DNA of 64,000 nt from Verrucomicrobiota bacterium. Lineage in GTDB: Bacteria > Verrucomicrobiota > Verrucomicrobiia > Opitutales > Opitutaceae. The stretch covers positions 1 to 64,000 of the forward strand of contig JACRQG010000032.1 in NCBI GenBank assembly GCA_016222805.1. The letters run 5' to 3'. Both the position numbers and the translations under genes were made by a program. Shown here piece by piece: positions 52,101 through 59,449 of this stretch (positions are counted from its first letter, which is position 1; each line of letters begins with the position of its first letter). The notes under the pieces are model-generated. The model was not told the DNA's origin. It did not search any database and saw only the letters and a program-made list of their open reading frames with translations.

Positions 52101-52874
52101 GTCGTTGACGGCTCCCCGGAACACGTAGGTACCCGCGGCATTGAACGTCAGGGTGAGGGCGCGGGTGAAGTAGCTTTGGTTTGATCCGATGTCCCAGGCC
52201 CCGTTGTTGGGCGGCACCTGGGTCCACGCGTTGCCCGGACCGTAGTAGCCGTTGGACGGCGAAGTCTGGTCCACGTTGATGTACCGGAGATTTCCGTCGG
52301 CGTCGGATCCGCTCACGTAGATGACGACGGAGCCGCCGACGCTCACGTTGGACGCGCTGGCCCAGATCCCGGTGCAGACCGGCGGGGTGTTCGCCGCGTT
52401 GGCCACGGTCACGGTCTTGCGCTCGCCGGGGAGGTTGTGGGCCCAGGGATCGCGAACCTCTCCCATCTCGTCCCGAGCGTTGGCCCAGAGTTCGTACGTG
52501 CCCGGACCCTGGTTGAACATCAGGGTGCGCGTCACCGTCGCCATCCACTGCGGACCGTCGATCGAGAACCACGGATGGGGCGCCCACACCGCCCCGGAGG
52601 GCGTCCGCCAGGCGATCTCCATTTCGGTGAGATCCCCATCGGGATCCGTCGCCGTGAAGTCATAGGACACCGCCTGGTTCACGTTGGTGGAAGCCGGGCC
52701 GGTGACGGCCGTGCTATTGGGAGAATCCGAACGCACGAGCGAGACGGTTCCAGCCAGCCACCACGCGACCAAGCCGGCCCGCAGAGCGAGCGCGGGTCGA
52801 CCGGTGCGGCGGGCGCCGACGCCCGCCGCGGGGCAAGTTGGAGACGTCGGGGAAGGAGCGGCGAAGGTCCTCAT
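49140..52874 (-). CDS. Secreted Fn3/PA14/Ig-like multi-domain protein, 1244 aa
   Basis: Large extracellular modular protein. A signal segment lies near residues 29-49 (LALRAGLVAWWLAGTVSLVR). Four related beta-domains come next (about 50-165, 166-277, 278-388, 389-497), two with DGNLRYINVDQTSP / DGNLRLLNIDQVAP and GYYGPG loops. A beta domain with YFQVPGSGALRVYTTGW (about 500-620) follows, then two fibronectin III domains (about 625-810), a PA14 domain (about 820-960: GEYFHSVSSS, FITTTDDGVRLWVNDELVVD), an Ig-like and third Fn3 domain, and a He_PIG-type Ig domain at the end (SATGLPPGLTLQATSGVISG). PA14 and Fn3 bind sugars or surfaces in many enzymes; no catalytic domain is seen. Part of the RHS operon. 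Confidence 0.88.
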   Translation of the reverse strand: MRTFAAPSPTSPTCPAAGVGARRTGRPALALRAGLVAWWLAGTVSLVRSDSPNSTAVTGPASTNVNQAVSYDFTATDPDGDLTEMEIAWRTPSGAVWAPHPWFSIDGPQWMATVTRTLMFNQGPGTYELWANARDEMGEVRDPWAHNLPGERKTVTVANAANTPPVCTGIWASASNVSVGGSVVIYVSGSDADGNLRYINVDQTSPSNGYYGPGNAWTQVPPNNGAWDIGSNQSYFTRALTLTFNAAGTYVFRGAVNDGSGWSYSAGTISVTVVSATNTPPSVSHVPAGAQTLTLGQSIVYSSSASDPNGNMDYHNFDWRDPNGLWAWEGGTGITLSAMREAYLGNSASSTRSIQVTPTRTGTFRIRWAAHDSAGWVWTTESDLIVTGANSPPVPTISASPASLTAGGTVVLTAAASDVDGNLRLLNIDQVAPYPGYYGPGSTGTQTPPSGAHYDIGTNVPSHTRTLALTLQNPGTYRFRTAAYDGSGWYYSAETTVTVTAGSQPQWQRIFSATDSISSWENTDDDGNGTGEYSSSSNYHYFQVPGSGALRVYTTGWTNTVGDLYNQNWAYLANDYDSGEYPNFLITIPQVTTGQHVIIVSGQHGDTSGDYTVCVDFLPGQPPPPAPVATAAGGVGPNGFTANWSAVSGATAYRLDVSTNSGFTSFVSGFQDREIGNVTSATVSGLAMGTGYFYRVRAVGAGGSSVSSNTIQVATSATVPAAPMVGSATGVTASSFLANWSPVAGAAGYRLDVATTPAFTTFLPSWQDRDVGASTSVGITGLSVNTTYYYRVRAVNSAGSSGNSGTASATTVAAPSQGTGSGLLGEYFHSVSSSLQFSRTENIDFSWGRGGPGAGDFWEDTETGESGEDNFSVRWTGRVMPRFTGAYTFITTTDDGVRLWVNDELVVDQWRDMGATDHASPPILLTAGQLYNLRMDYYESGGDAVASLSWQSPAQAREVIPVSQLYEPALYAQPPVSSTNATVPIGQAWSPAVSGGYLGGAGSGQWEFQVVGQTGFGTATWLPSAAGTYQFRVLKRGDVTYQEAISPTYSLTVIQPLLAPIATAATNLTPSGFTANWTAVGGATGYRLDVSTSAGFTSFVTGYSDRDVGTSLTHAVSGLAAATSYSYRVRAIGSAASPNSNVITVTTGTVAAPVLANVTPQNGTVGSPFTYQIVASNQPVSFAATGLPPGLTLQATSGVISGTPTTTGTFAVTLSATNAGGTASATLTVTIGVAERIELVIHRP

Positions 52875-52882
52875 GGGGTGGG

Positions 52883-53926
52883 TCAGTTTCGGGCGAGCGC
52901 GAGCAACGCCGGGATCTCCGCCGGCCGCCCATAGCCCTGGAGGACTCCCTGACGGTTCAGGACGAACACCAGGGGGTTCGACCGAACCCGAAGCGTCTCA
53001 CCGAACTTTCCCCGGAGATTCAGGGGATCGGTGCAGAACTTGCCGGGCACCGGAGCGGAGGTGCGGGCGGCGGCGAGGTTTGCCCGCGTGGAATGCGGCG
53101 CGTAATACAGTATGGTGACCCCCTGCAGCGCGCGTCGCCAGGGGCGCAGGCTGCCAAAGTTCACGTGGCTGCCATCCCAGGCGCAGATTAGCGTCGGGCC
53201 GCCGCGCGGCTGCGCGAGGTCGACGGCCTCACCTTCGGTGGAGATGATCTTCGTGTTCAGCGGCTGGCCGATGAGCGCGAGGCGCTGCTGGATTGCCTGG
53301 GCTTCGGCCTTCGCGGCGGGTGATGCCGGACCCTGGAGAATGCGCCGGGCGATTCGCCGGCCCGTTTCCATGCCGGCAGCGCGGCCGATGGCGGCGTAAA
53401 AGTCGTAGAACTCGGTGAGATGGCCGAACTCACCTGCCAGTTTCTCGGCGATGCGCTCAAGCTCCTCCGGATCGTCGGCGAAGAGCTCGACCCGCTTGCG
53501 CCGGGCGAGGTCAAAGCGCTCGGCCAAGACCGCCACTTCGAAGCGACGGGGCGGGGTGTGCCTGCGATCCTCCGCAAAGGCCCGCGCGACCTGCGCCGCG
53601 GCATTCTGCCGGGCCGGCGGGTGGTCGACCGCCCCATGGAGCGATGCGATCGCCTCCACCTGACGGGCTTCCTCGGCGGCCGGGTGGGTGGGAAACCGCG
53701 TGTGAAAGTCCCGCGCGGACTGGGCCGTCTGCCATGCGAGATCCGCCCGGCTGGCCCGGGCCTGCGCCAGTTGCGCACGGTTCTTGGGACCCGGCGGCAG
53801 CCGGGAGGAGAGGTTCGCGTGCGCCGATTGCCGGAGCGCCTGCCACTGGCGATCCGCGTCGGACGACTGCGCCGAGGCCGAAGCCACGAGGCTCAGGAGA
53901 AAACCAATCGGGATCAGACGTTTCAT
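52883..53926 (-). CDS. Secreted TlpA-like thioredoxin-fold protein lacking the CxxC motif, 347 aa
   Basis: Signal peptide MKRLIPIGFLLSLVASASAQ gives the start at 53926. Residues 21-215 are helical with alanine-rich heptads (ARASRADLAWQTAQSARDFH, EELERIAEKLAGEFGHLTEF), then the thioredoxin-like fold: LNTKIISTEGEAVDLAQPRG, PTLICAWDGSHVNFGSLRPW, VTILYYAPHSTR, NPLVFVLNRQGVLQGYG. Where TlpA and ResA have WCxxC after the first strand this has WDGSHVNF, so no disulfide chemistry is expected. It is the first gene of the RHS operon, eight bases before Fn3/PA14. It may be a scaffold; the family name is by fold only. Confidence 0.7.
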   Translation of the reverse strand: MKRLIPIGFLLSLVASASAQSSDADRQWQALRQSAHANLSSRLPPGPKNRAQLAQARASRADLAWQTAQSARDFHTRFPTHPAAEEARQVEAIASLHGAVDHPPARQNAAAQVARAFAEDRRHTPPRRFEVAVLAERFDLARRKRVELFADDPEELERIAEKLAGEFGHLTEFYDFYAAIGRAAGMETGRRIARRILQGPASPAAKAEAQAIQQRLALIGQPLNTKIISTEGEAVDLAQPRGGPTLICAWDGSHVNFGSLRPWRRALQGVTILYYAPHSTRANLAAARTSAPVPGKFCTDPLNLRGKFGETLRVRSNPLVFVLNRQGVLQGYGRPAEIPALLALARN

Positions 53927-54253
53927 CGCGGGGGAGGGTGGAGACGAGCGGGATCCGGCGTGACCGGCGCGAAGGACCGTGGGGCGGGCGGGTTCATCCG
54001 GGGTGTTGGCGGCATGCTCGACCCATCGGCGGCCCCAGGGGAAACCGACAGCATACCCAATCTTGGGTACAGGTGCGCGTTGACCTTGCGCGTCGCCGCA
54101 GAGACCGGACGACAGGAGTCGCCGCGGGAGCGATTGGTCCGCCGTCAATTCAGCGAAGGCGGATGCGCAGCGACACCATGGTCGCGCGCCCGGCCGCGCC
54201 TTCCCTTTGTCTTCGCTTTCGCTCAGCCTGCGGCGGGCGGCCGCACTTCCCGA
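53927..54253. other. 327-base intergenic region upstream of the RHS operon
   Basis: Promoter region of the five-gene operon on minus, also 3' flank of GH53. It contains the palindrome at 54054-54069. No ORF or REP unit of note. Confidence 0.5.
54054..54069. promoter_or_regulatory. Candidate operator upstream of the RHS operon
   Basis: TACCCAA-TC-TTGGGTA, a 7-base perfect inverted repeat with a 2-base spacer, sits 128 bases upstream of the first start codon (53926). Size and symmetry suit a dimeric repressor or activator; the sequence is AT-rich compared with its surroundings. Confidence 0.45.
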
Positions 54254-55414
54254 TCAGCGCCGCGGCACTTTGCCGCGCGTGTATTTCTCGAAGACGCCGA
54301 TCACCGGCAGGGCCCGGCCGTCGTCGTCGAACATGCCGCGCGACCGCAGCCGGCCCGGAGCCACCGCAGGCTCCCACCAGAACACGCCCTTGCCGAGACC
54401 GTGGGGCGTGGCGAGCACCGCCCGTTGCACTTCCTCGAGAAACTCCCGCTGCCCCTCCGGCGTTTCCGGGAAGGGCGCCGGATGGTTGCGGTATTCGGTT
54501 GGGCGCCAGTTGTAGGCGACTTCCACCAGAATGATGTCCTTGCGGTAGGTTTCGGCCATGAAGGCGAGATTGTCGCGCAGTTCGAGCAATGAACCGTGCC
54601 ACCAGGGGTAGTAGGATTGCCCGATCACATCAAACGCCACGCCGCGGCGGAGCAGTTCATCGAAAAACCAACGCGTGCGCGCCCGATCACCGCCCTTGTC
54701 GACATGGATCATGATTCGCGGCGCCGGCGCGTTGCCACGACCGGCCTCGACGCCGCGGATGCCGGCCTGGAGGAGCGCGGCAAAGGTGTCCCAGTGCTCC
54801 GGTAGCTTGCCGTGGGGCCAGAGCATGCCCGGAGTGATCTCGTTGCCGATCTGCACCATGTCGGGCATCGCGCCGCCCTCGCGGAGCGCCGCCACCGTGT
54901 CGCGCGTGTAGTCGCGCACGGCGGTGAGGAGCTCGGGCACGGAGAGTTTTTCCCACGCCTTCGGCAGCGTCTGTTTGCCGGGATCGGCCCAGGTGTCGGA
55001 GTAGTGGTAGTTGAGGAGAAACTTGTAGCCGAGATCCTTGGCCCGCTTCGCCAGCGCCAGCGTGTAGGCGAGGTCGTTGGGCAGCGGTCGGGACTGCGTC
55101 GAGGGCGTGTGAAAGAGGCGCAAGCGGATCCAGTTGTAACCGTGGTCGCGGAAGAGCTGCAGGCCCGGCTTGGGAGAGTCGCCGTCGCGGAAAACCGTGC
55201 CGCCGGCCTCGGCCTGCGCGAGGAACGAAAGATCCGCGCCGATCGCGAAGGCCAGCGGCGGGCGGCTCTTTTCCGGTGCGACCGGACCGGCGTGTGGCGC
55301 TACGGAGGCAGGCGCACCCGCGGAAGGACGCGGGCCGGGGAGCGAGGATGGGGAATTGCACGCGCCGAGCAGGAGGAGTCCGGCGGGCAGGAGAAAGGTC
55401 AGCGGGGAGTTCAT
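54254..55414 (-). CDS. GH53 endo-beta-1,4-galactanase lipoprotein, 386 aa
   Basis: Arabinogalactan endo-beta-1,4-galactanase, cutting the galactan side chains of pectin. Lipoprotein signal MNSPLTFLLPAGLLLLG with lipobox LLGAC, so it is membrane-anchored. After a Pro/Ala linker the TIM barrel starts with AFAIGADLSFLAQAEAGGT and DHGYNWIRLRLFHTPST. The acid/base Glu is E192 in MVQIGNEITPGMLWPHG and the nucleophile is the Glu around residue 298 in ILVEVAYNWRPTEYR. KFLLNYHYSDTWADPGKQ is the GH53 hallmark. It is the 3'-most glycosidase of the minus-strand pectin side-chain cluster. Start 55414 is fixed by the lipobox. Confidence 0.95.
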   Translation of the reverse strand: MNSPLTFLLPAGLLLLGACNSPSSLPGPRPSAGAPASVAPHAGPVAPEKSRPPLAFAIGADLSFLAQAEAGGTVFRDGDSPKPGLQLFRDHGYNWIRLRLFHTPSTQSRPLPNDLAYTLALAKRAKDLGYKFLLNYHYSDTWADPGKQTLPKAWEKLSVPELLTAVRDYTRDTVAALREGGAMPDMVQIGNEITPGMLWPHGKLPEHWDTFAALLQAGIRGVEAGRGNAPAPRIMIHVDKGGDRARTRWFFDELLRRGVAFDVIGQSYYPWWHGSLLELRDNLAFMAETYRKDIILVEVAYNWRPTEYRNHPAPFPETPEGQREFLEEVQRAVLATPHGLGKGVFWWEPAVAPGRLRSRGMFDDDGRALPVIGVFEKYTRGKVPRR

Positions 55415-55457
55415 GCCGGGAGAAAATGGGGCGGCGCGAGAGCGGAGAAGGAGCTTT

Positions 55458-55481
55458 GCGGGGCGGGGTCGCCCCGCCTAC
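55458..55481 (-). repeat. Single REP unit 5' of GH53
   Basis: On minus: GTAGGCGGGGCGACCCCGCC plus CCGC, identical to the unit at 3290-3313. Located in the 241-base gap between the SGNH-GH43 stop and the GH53 start; a weak inverted repeat CCACGGAT/ATCCGTGG (55598-55637) also lies there. Confidence 0.8.
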
Positions 55482-55655
55482 AGGAGCGGATTAGTGGTGG
55501 AGGCCTGGCGGAGCATCACGATGGGACCCGAATCCACACGAAGGACCACCCGACAAACGGAGCCACGTTCGCTGCGACGGGAAGAGGGCGGTGTTACCAC
55601 GGATTTTCATTCTGGCGGGTATGGGACCATCCGTGGCTCCAGCGCAGGAATCGAC

Positions 55656-57332
55656 CTACGGCGACGTTTCCGGCGCGGGCAGGCCGAAGTCAGGCGTGCC
55701 GTCGGGGCGCCAGTGGACGGGCTGCACGCGGGTGTGGCGGTTAGGATCGTGCAGGGGATCGCCCGGGATGTCGCGGTAACTGCGGGCATGATACACCAGC
55801 AGATCCATCCGGCCGTCGGGCGTGACGGTAAAGCTGTTGTGGCCCGGCCCGAAGATCCCCCTCGCCTCCTCGGTGCGGAAGACGGGCTCGGGCGACTTGG
55901 TCCACGACTTGGGGTCGAGCAGGTTGGCGTCCTCCGGCGCGGTGAGCAGGCCGAGGCAGTATTCCGCGCCGGTCCCCGCGGCGGAATAGGTGAGGAAGAC
56001 GCGGCCATGGCGGATGAGAACCGCCGGGCCCTCGTTGACCCAGTAACGGATCTGCTCCCACGGAAACTCCGGGCGCGAGAGCAGCACCTGCGTGCCGGTG
56101 ATGGAGACCGGCGTGTCCATCTTGGCGAGATAGAGGTTGGTGTTGCCGCGAATCTTCGGGTCCTTCTGCGCCCAGCAGAGAAAGCGGGTGCCGCGATGCA
56201 CGAAAGTCGTGGCGTCGAGGGCGAAGGACTCCCAGTTGGTTTTCAACTGGCCGCGCTCGACCCACTCGCCCTCCAGGGGGTTGGCGGCGGCGTTTTCGAG
56301 GACGTAGATGCGGATGTTCCAGACCTGGTCCTTCTCCGCCCCGCCGGCGGCGAAATAGAGGTACCACTTGCGATCGATGTGGTGGAGTTCCGGCGCCCAG
56401 ATGTGCGAACCCATCGGGCCGCTCGCGTGCTTGCGCCAGATCACCTTCGGCTCGACGGCCGAAAGTTGGTCGAGGTGCCGCGCGCGGCGGAGTTCGAGGC
56501 GGTCGTACTCCGGCACGGTGGCGGTGAAGTAATACCAGCCGTCGCGATGGTAGGTGACGTGCGGGTCGGCGCGCTGGCGGACGAGGGGGTTGGGGAGCGC
56601 GACGGCCCCGGGCGCCGGGGTGGGAAACCACTCCTGCAGCGCCGCAGCCACGAGGCCATGACCGGCCGCATTGGGATGGTTAATCTGGGAGAGCAGGGAC
56701 TCCAGCAGCGTGCCCCGCGCAATCTCCGCCCGAAACCGGGCCAGCGAGTCCACCAGACCGGTGCCGTGCTCCACCGCCAGCTGTCGCACCTGCGCGGCGT
56801 GTTGCACGAGCACATCGGCGGGGTCATCGAGCTTGGCCCGCGTGTCGGGCGTGGGCGTGAGCAGGATCACCTTGGCTCCGGCGGTGCGGGCCTGCTCGAT
56901 CATGGTGACCCAGGCCTGGCGCGCGATGTCCAGGCCGAGGCGCCGATCGTTGAGCGAGTAATCGAGGCAGACCACGTCGGGGCGGTGCGAGAGCACGTCG
57001 CGCGCAAAGCGGGCGGCCCCGGCGGCGGCGTCCTCTCCGCCGATGGCGGTGACGATGACGTTGATCACCGCGTGCGGGAAGCGCGCCTTCAGCGCGCGAT
57101 GGAGCAGCGCGGGGTAGGCGTTGAAGGAATCGACGACCGGCGTTTTGAAGTAGCCCGCGGGCACGCTGTGGCCGTGGCAGACGATGTTGATCGTCCGGTT
57201 GCGCGGCCATTCGCGGACCAGTTCGCTCACCTCGTGCGCGAGATAGGTTGCGGGATCGGCGACCGCGGCGCGGGCGGAGAGGCACCAACCGAAGAAGGCG
57301 CAGCCAAGGAGGAGGGTTCGCAGGGGAGGCAT
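55656..57332 (-). CDS. Fused SGNH esterase and GH43 glycosidase, 558 aa
   Basis: Two secreted catalytic domains in one chain. Signal peptide MPPLRTLLLGCAFFGWCLSA. Residues about 25-230 are an SGNH hydrolase: NIVCHGHSVPAGYFKTP (block I with GHS instead of GDS), LDYSLNDRRLGLDI (block III) and INHPNAAGHGLVAAA (block V His). Residues 240-558 are a GH43 five-bladed propeller: QRADPHVTYHRDGWYYFTAT (base Asp), SHIWAPELHHIDRKWYLYFA, FALDATTFVHRGTRFLCWAQ and WVNEGPAVLIRHG (acid Glu). The shape suits deacetylation together with removal of alpha-L-arabinofuranosyl or similar residues. It lies eight bases before the tandem GH43 gene's stop. Start 57332 chosen from the signal peptide. Confidence 0.9.
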   Translation of the reverse strand: MPPLRTLLLGCAFFGWCLSARAAVADPATYLAHEVSELVREWPRNRTINIVCHGHSVPAGYFKTPVVDSFNAYPALLHRALKARFPHAVINVIVTAIGGEDAAAGAARFARDVLSHRPDVVCLDYSLNDRRLGLDIARQAWVTMIEQARTAGAKVILLTPTPDTRAKLDDPADVLVQHAAQVRQLAVEHGTGLVDSLARFRAEIARGTLLESLLSQINHPNAAGHGLVAAALQEWFPTPAPGAVALPNPLVRQRADPHVTYHRDGWYYFTATVPEYDRLELRRARHLDQLSAVEPKVIWRKHASGPMGSHIWAPELHHIDRKWYLYFAAGGAEKDQVWNIRIYVLENAAANPLEGEWVERGQLKTNWESFALDATTFVHRGTRFLCWAQKDPKIRGNTNLYLAKMDTPVSITGTQVLLSRPEFPWEQIRYWVNEGPAVLIRHGRVFLTYSAAGTGAEYCLGLLTAPEDANLLDPKSWTKSPEPVFRTEEARGIFGPGHNSFTVTPDGRMDLLVYHARSYRDIPGDPLHDPNRHTRVQPVHWRPDGTPDFGLPAPETSP

Positions 57333-57340
57333 GGGATCGA

Positions 57341-59449
57341 TCAAGGAACCTGGGAGGGGGCCTCGACCTTGCCAATCACGGGCCAGCCCCCGGCGTCCCA
57401 CGCCAGCGGGCGCAGGGCGTAGGCCGGCCGGCCGCGCTGGGTGGCGTCGTAGAAGTGGCAGCCAAACCACTCGCGGCCACCGATGGTCATGATACTGGCG
57501 TGGCCCGGCCCGATGAAGGGACCCTCGCTGCCGAGCACGAGCGTGCCTCCGCCCTCGAGCATCGGGCGGCCCTCGCGGTCCAGGTAGGGGCCGGTGATGG
57601 CGGTGCTCCGCCCGACGCGGATGTGATAGGTGCTGTTGATGCCGCGGCAGCACCAGCCGTAGCTGCCGAAGAGGTAGAACTGCCCTTCGCGCTCATAAAT
57701 GAACACCGCCTCGATCGAGCGCGCGTGCGCGAGGGCGTGCGGCTTGGCGTCGGGCGCCAGCGCCCGTCCGGTGCGCGGATCGAGTTCAATCAGCTTCAGG
57801 CCGCTCCAATATGAACCAAACGACATCCACAGCCGCCCGTCGCGGGTGCGCAGCACGGCGGGATCGATGGCGTTGTAATTGGTGGCGGGGCCGGAGCGGA
57901 CGACGATGCCCTCGTCGACCCATTTGAACTTCGGGCTGGCCGGGTCGAGCGTGGCGTTGGACGCCAGCGCAATCGCCGAGGTCTTCTTGCCGAAGGAAGA
58001 GACCGAGTAGTACAGCAGGAAGCGATCGCCGGCCTGGATGAGATCCGGTGCCCAGAACTGGGCGTTGCGATTTTCCGGGACCGCCTCCGCGACCCAGGCC
58101 GGCGGTTGTTCAAACACGCGCGGCCCCTCCTGCCAGTGGAGCAAGTCCCGCGAGCGCCACGACGGCACGCCGCGCCCGGTGTGGAAGATCCAGAATTCGC
58201 CGTCGCACGCGACCAGGGTGGAAGGATCGTGGGCGCGGATGTCGCGACTGCCCAGTGCACGCAGCTGCGCCTCCTCGGCGCGGCTGCGGGGCAGGGCCGA
58301 CTGGGGCTCGCGTGGTCGCGGGGCGTCGGGCGGGATCAGCGCGACCGAGGTGGGGGCGTCGCGGTCGCAGGTGAGCCAGCCGTCCTTTTCGAAGAGTTCG
58401 ACGACCTGGATGGAACTGCGGCGCAGTTCGAGCGAATCCTTGTCCTGGGGCGTGATGGTGCCGGCGCGGCCGGGATGCGTGAAATAGAAGCAATAGACCC
58501 GCCCGCCGCTGACCACGACGCCGGGATGACCCCCGTTCACGCCGTCGTCGGCGCCGCGGCCGGGCCGGTCGAGGAGGAGCGTGGGCTGCTGTTCCCAGCG
58601 ATCGAGGTCGAGGGAGCGGTAGACGCCGAGGCCCTTCCAGGTGTCGACCAGCATCCAGTGCCAGCCGCGCCAGGTGAAGATGAAGGGCCCCTCGCCGCGG
58701 GCGCGCATCGAGGCGACCTTGCCGCGATCGGTCCAGGTCTTCAGGTCGCGGCTGTCGGCGTAGTAGATCGATTTGCCGTCGCGCTCGTTGTTGTACCACA
58801 TCCGCCAGCCGCCGCCGGGCATCTCGGCGACGCAGGCGTCGATCACGCGATCCGCGGAGAGTTTCAGGGTGGAGACGTATTCCCACTTGCGCAGGTCGGT
58901 GCTCGTGAGGTGCACGAGATCGCGCGGGTGCTGCCAGTTTTCGAAGATCCCGGGCACCACCGTCAGGTACATGTGGTGCGTGCCGTCGGGACCGCGGATG
59001 ATGTCGGGCGCCCAGTGCGTGGGCTCCTTGCCGCCGACGTTCTCGGGCAGCGTGATGTCGGCGTCGCCGACGCGGGACCAGGTGACGCCGCCATCGGTCG
59101 ACTCGGCGATGCCGATGCGCGTGCCGTGCACCCAGGCGACGCCGGAGAGGCCCGGCACGTTGGCGCGGCGGTTGGTGTAGAACATCCACCACGCCTTCTT
59201 CCCGGCATTCCAGACCACCACCGGATCCGCCGCGCCGTCGAAGACGGGATCCCGGTAGAGCGGCTTCGCGGCAGGCTGGCCGGATTCGGCGGCCAGCGCG
59301 AAGGAGGCCAATCCAAGCGCGAAGAGGAGGCAGCCCGCCAGCCTCAGATTCTGTGGGCGGGACGACCTCGTCCCGCGATCCCGGAAGCGGGGCGGGGTCG
59401 CCCCGCCCACAGGGAGGATGCAGTGATGCGCGCCCATCAGGGTCGTCAT
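57341..59449 (-). CDS. Tandem GH43-like protein (N-terminal propeller plus arabinanase-type GH43), 702 aa
   Basis: Secreted enzyme with two beta-propellers. The first (about 60-385) has [32 protein letters not shown] and [12 protein letters not shown]. The second (about 400-700) has [20 protein letters not shown] (base Asp), [20 protein letters not shown] (modulating Asp), [20 protein letters not shown] (acid Glu) and [19 protein letters not shown], the endo-1,5-alpha-L-arabinanase signature. The signal peptide ([20 protein letters not shown]) begins only about residue 37; before it the frame reads a REP pair. The ATG at 59449 overlaps the GH51 stop (ATGA) and is taken as start; a GTG at the REP edge, or CTG just before the signal, are alternatives. 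Confidence 0.85.
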   Translation of the reverse strand: MTTLMGAHHCILPVGGATPPRFRDRGTRSSRPQNLRLAGCLLFALGLASFALAAESGQPAAKPLYRDPVFDGAADPVVVWNAGKKAWWMFYTNRRANVPGLSGVAWVHGTRIGIAESTDGGVTWSRVGDADITLPENVGGKEPTHWAPDIIRGPDGTHHMYLTVVPGIFENWQHPRDLVHLTSTDLRKWEYVSTLKLSADRVIDACVAEMPGGGWRMWYNNERDGKSIYYADSRDLKTWTDRGKVASMRARGEGPFIFTWRGWHWMLVDTWKGLGVYRSLDLDRWEQQPTLLLDRPGRGADDGVNGGHPGVVVSGGRVYCFYFTHPGRAGTITPQDKDSLELRRSSIQVVELFEKDGWLTCDRDAPTSVALIPPDAPRPREPQSALPRSRAEEAQLRALGSRDIRAHDPSTLVACDGEFWIFHTGRGVPSWRSRDLLHWQEGPRVFEQPPAWVAEAVPENRNAQFWAPDLIQAGDRFLLYYSVSSFGKKTSAIALASNATLDPASPKFKWVDEGIVVRSGPATNYNAIDPAVLRTRDGRLWMSFGSYWSGLKLIELDPRTGRALAPDAKPHALAHARSIEAVFIYEREGQFYLFGSYGWCCRGINSTYHIRVGRSTAITGPYLDREGRPMLEGGGTLVLGSEGPFIGPGHASIMTIGGREWFGCHFYDATQRGRPAYALRPLAWDAGGWPVIGKVEAPSQVP
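59353..59410. repeat. REP pair inside the 5' end of the GH43 frame
   Basis: Unit 59353-59376 reads GTGGGCGGGACGACCTCGTC plus CCGC; unit 59387-59410 is inverted, on minus GTGGGCGGGGCGACCCCGCC plus CCGC. Ten bases separate them. On minus the pair is open in the GH43 frame and encodes [19 protein letters not shown]. Confidence 0.85.

Noticed and set aside
54150-54253. Short minus-strand peptide ending MVSLRIRLR that looks like the last strand of a TonB receptor
   Set aside because: Only about a dozen residues fit, and no barrel sequence precedes them; too little to call a remnant.
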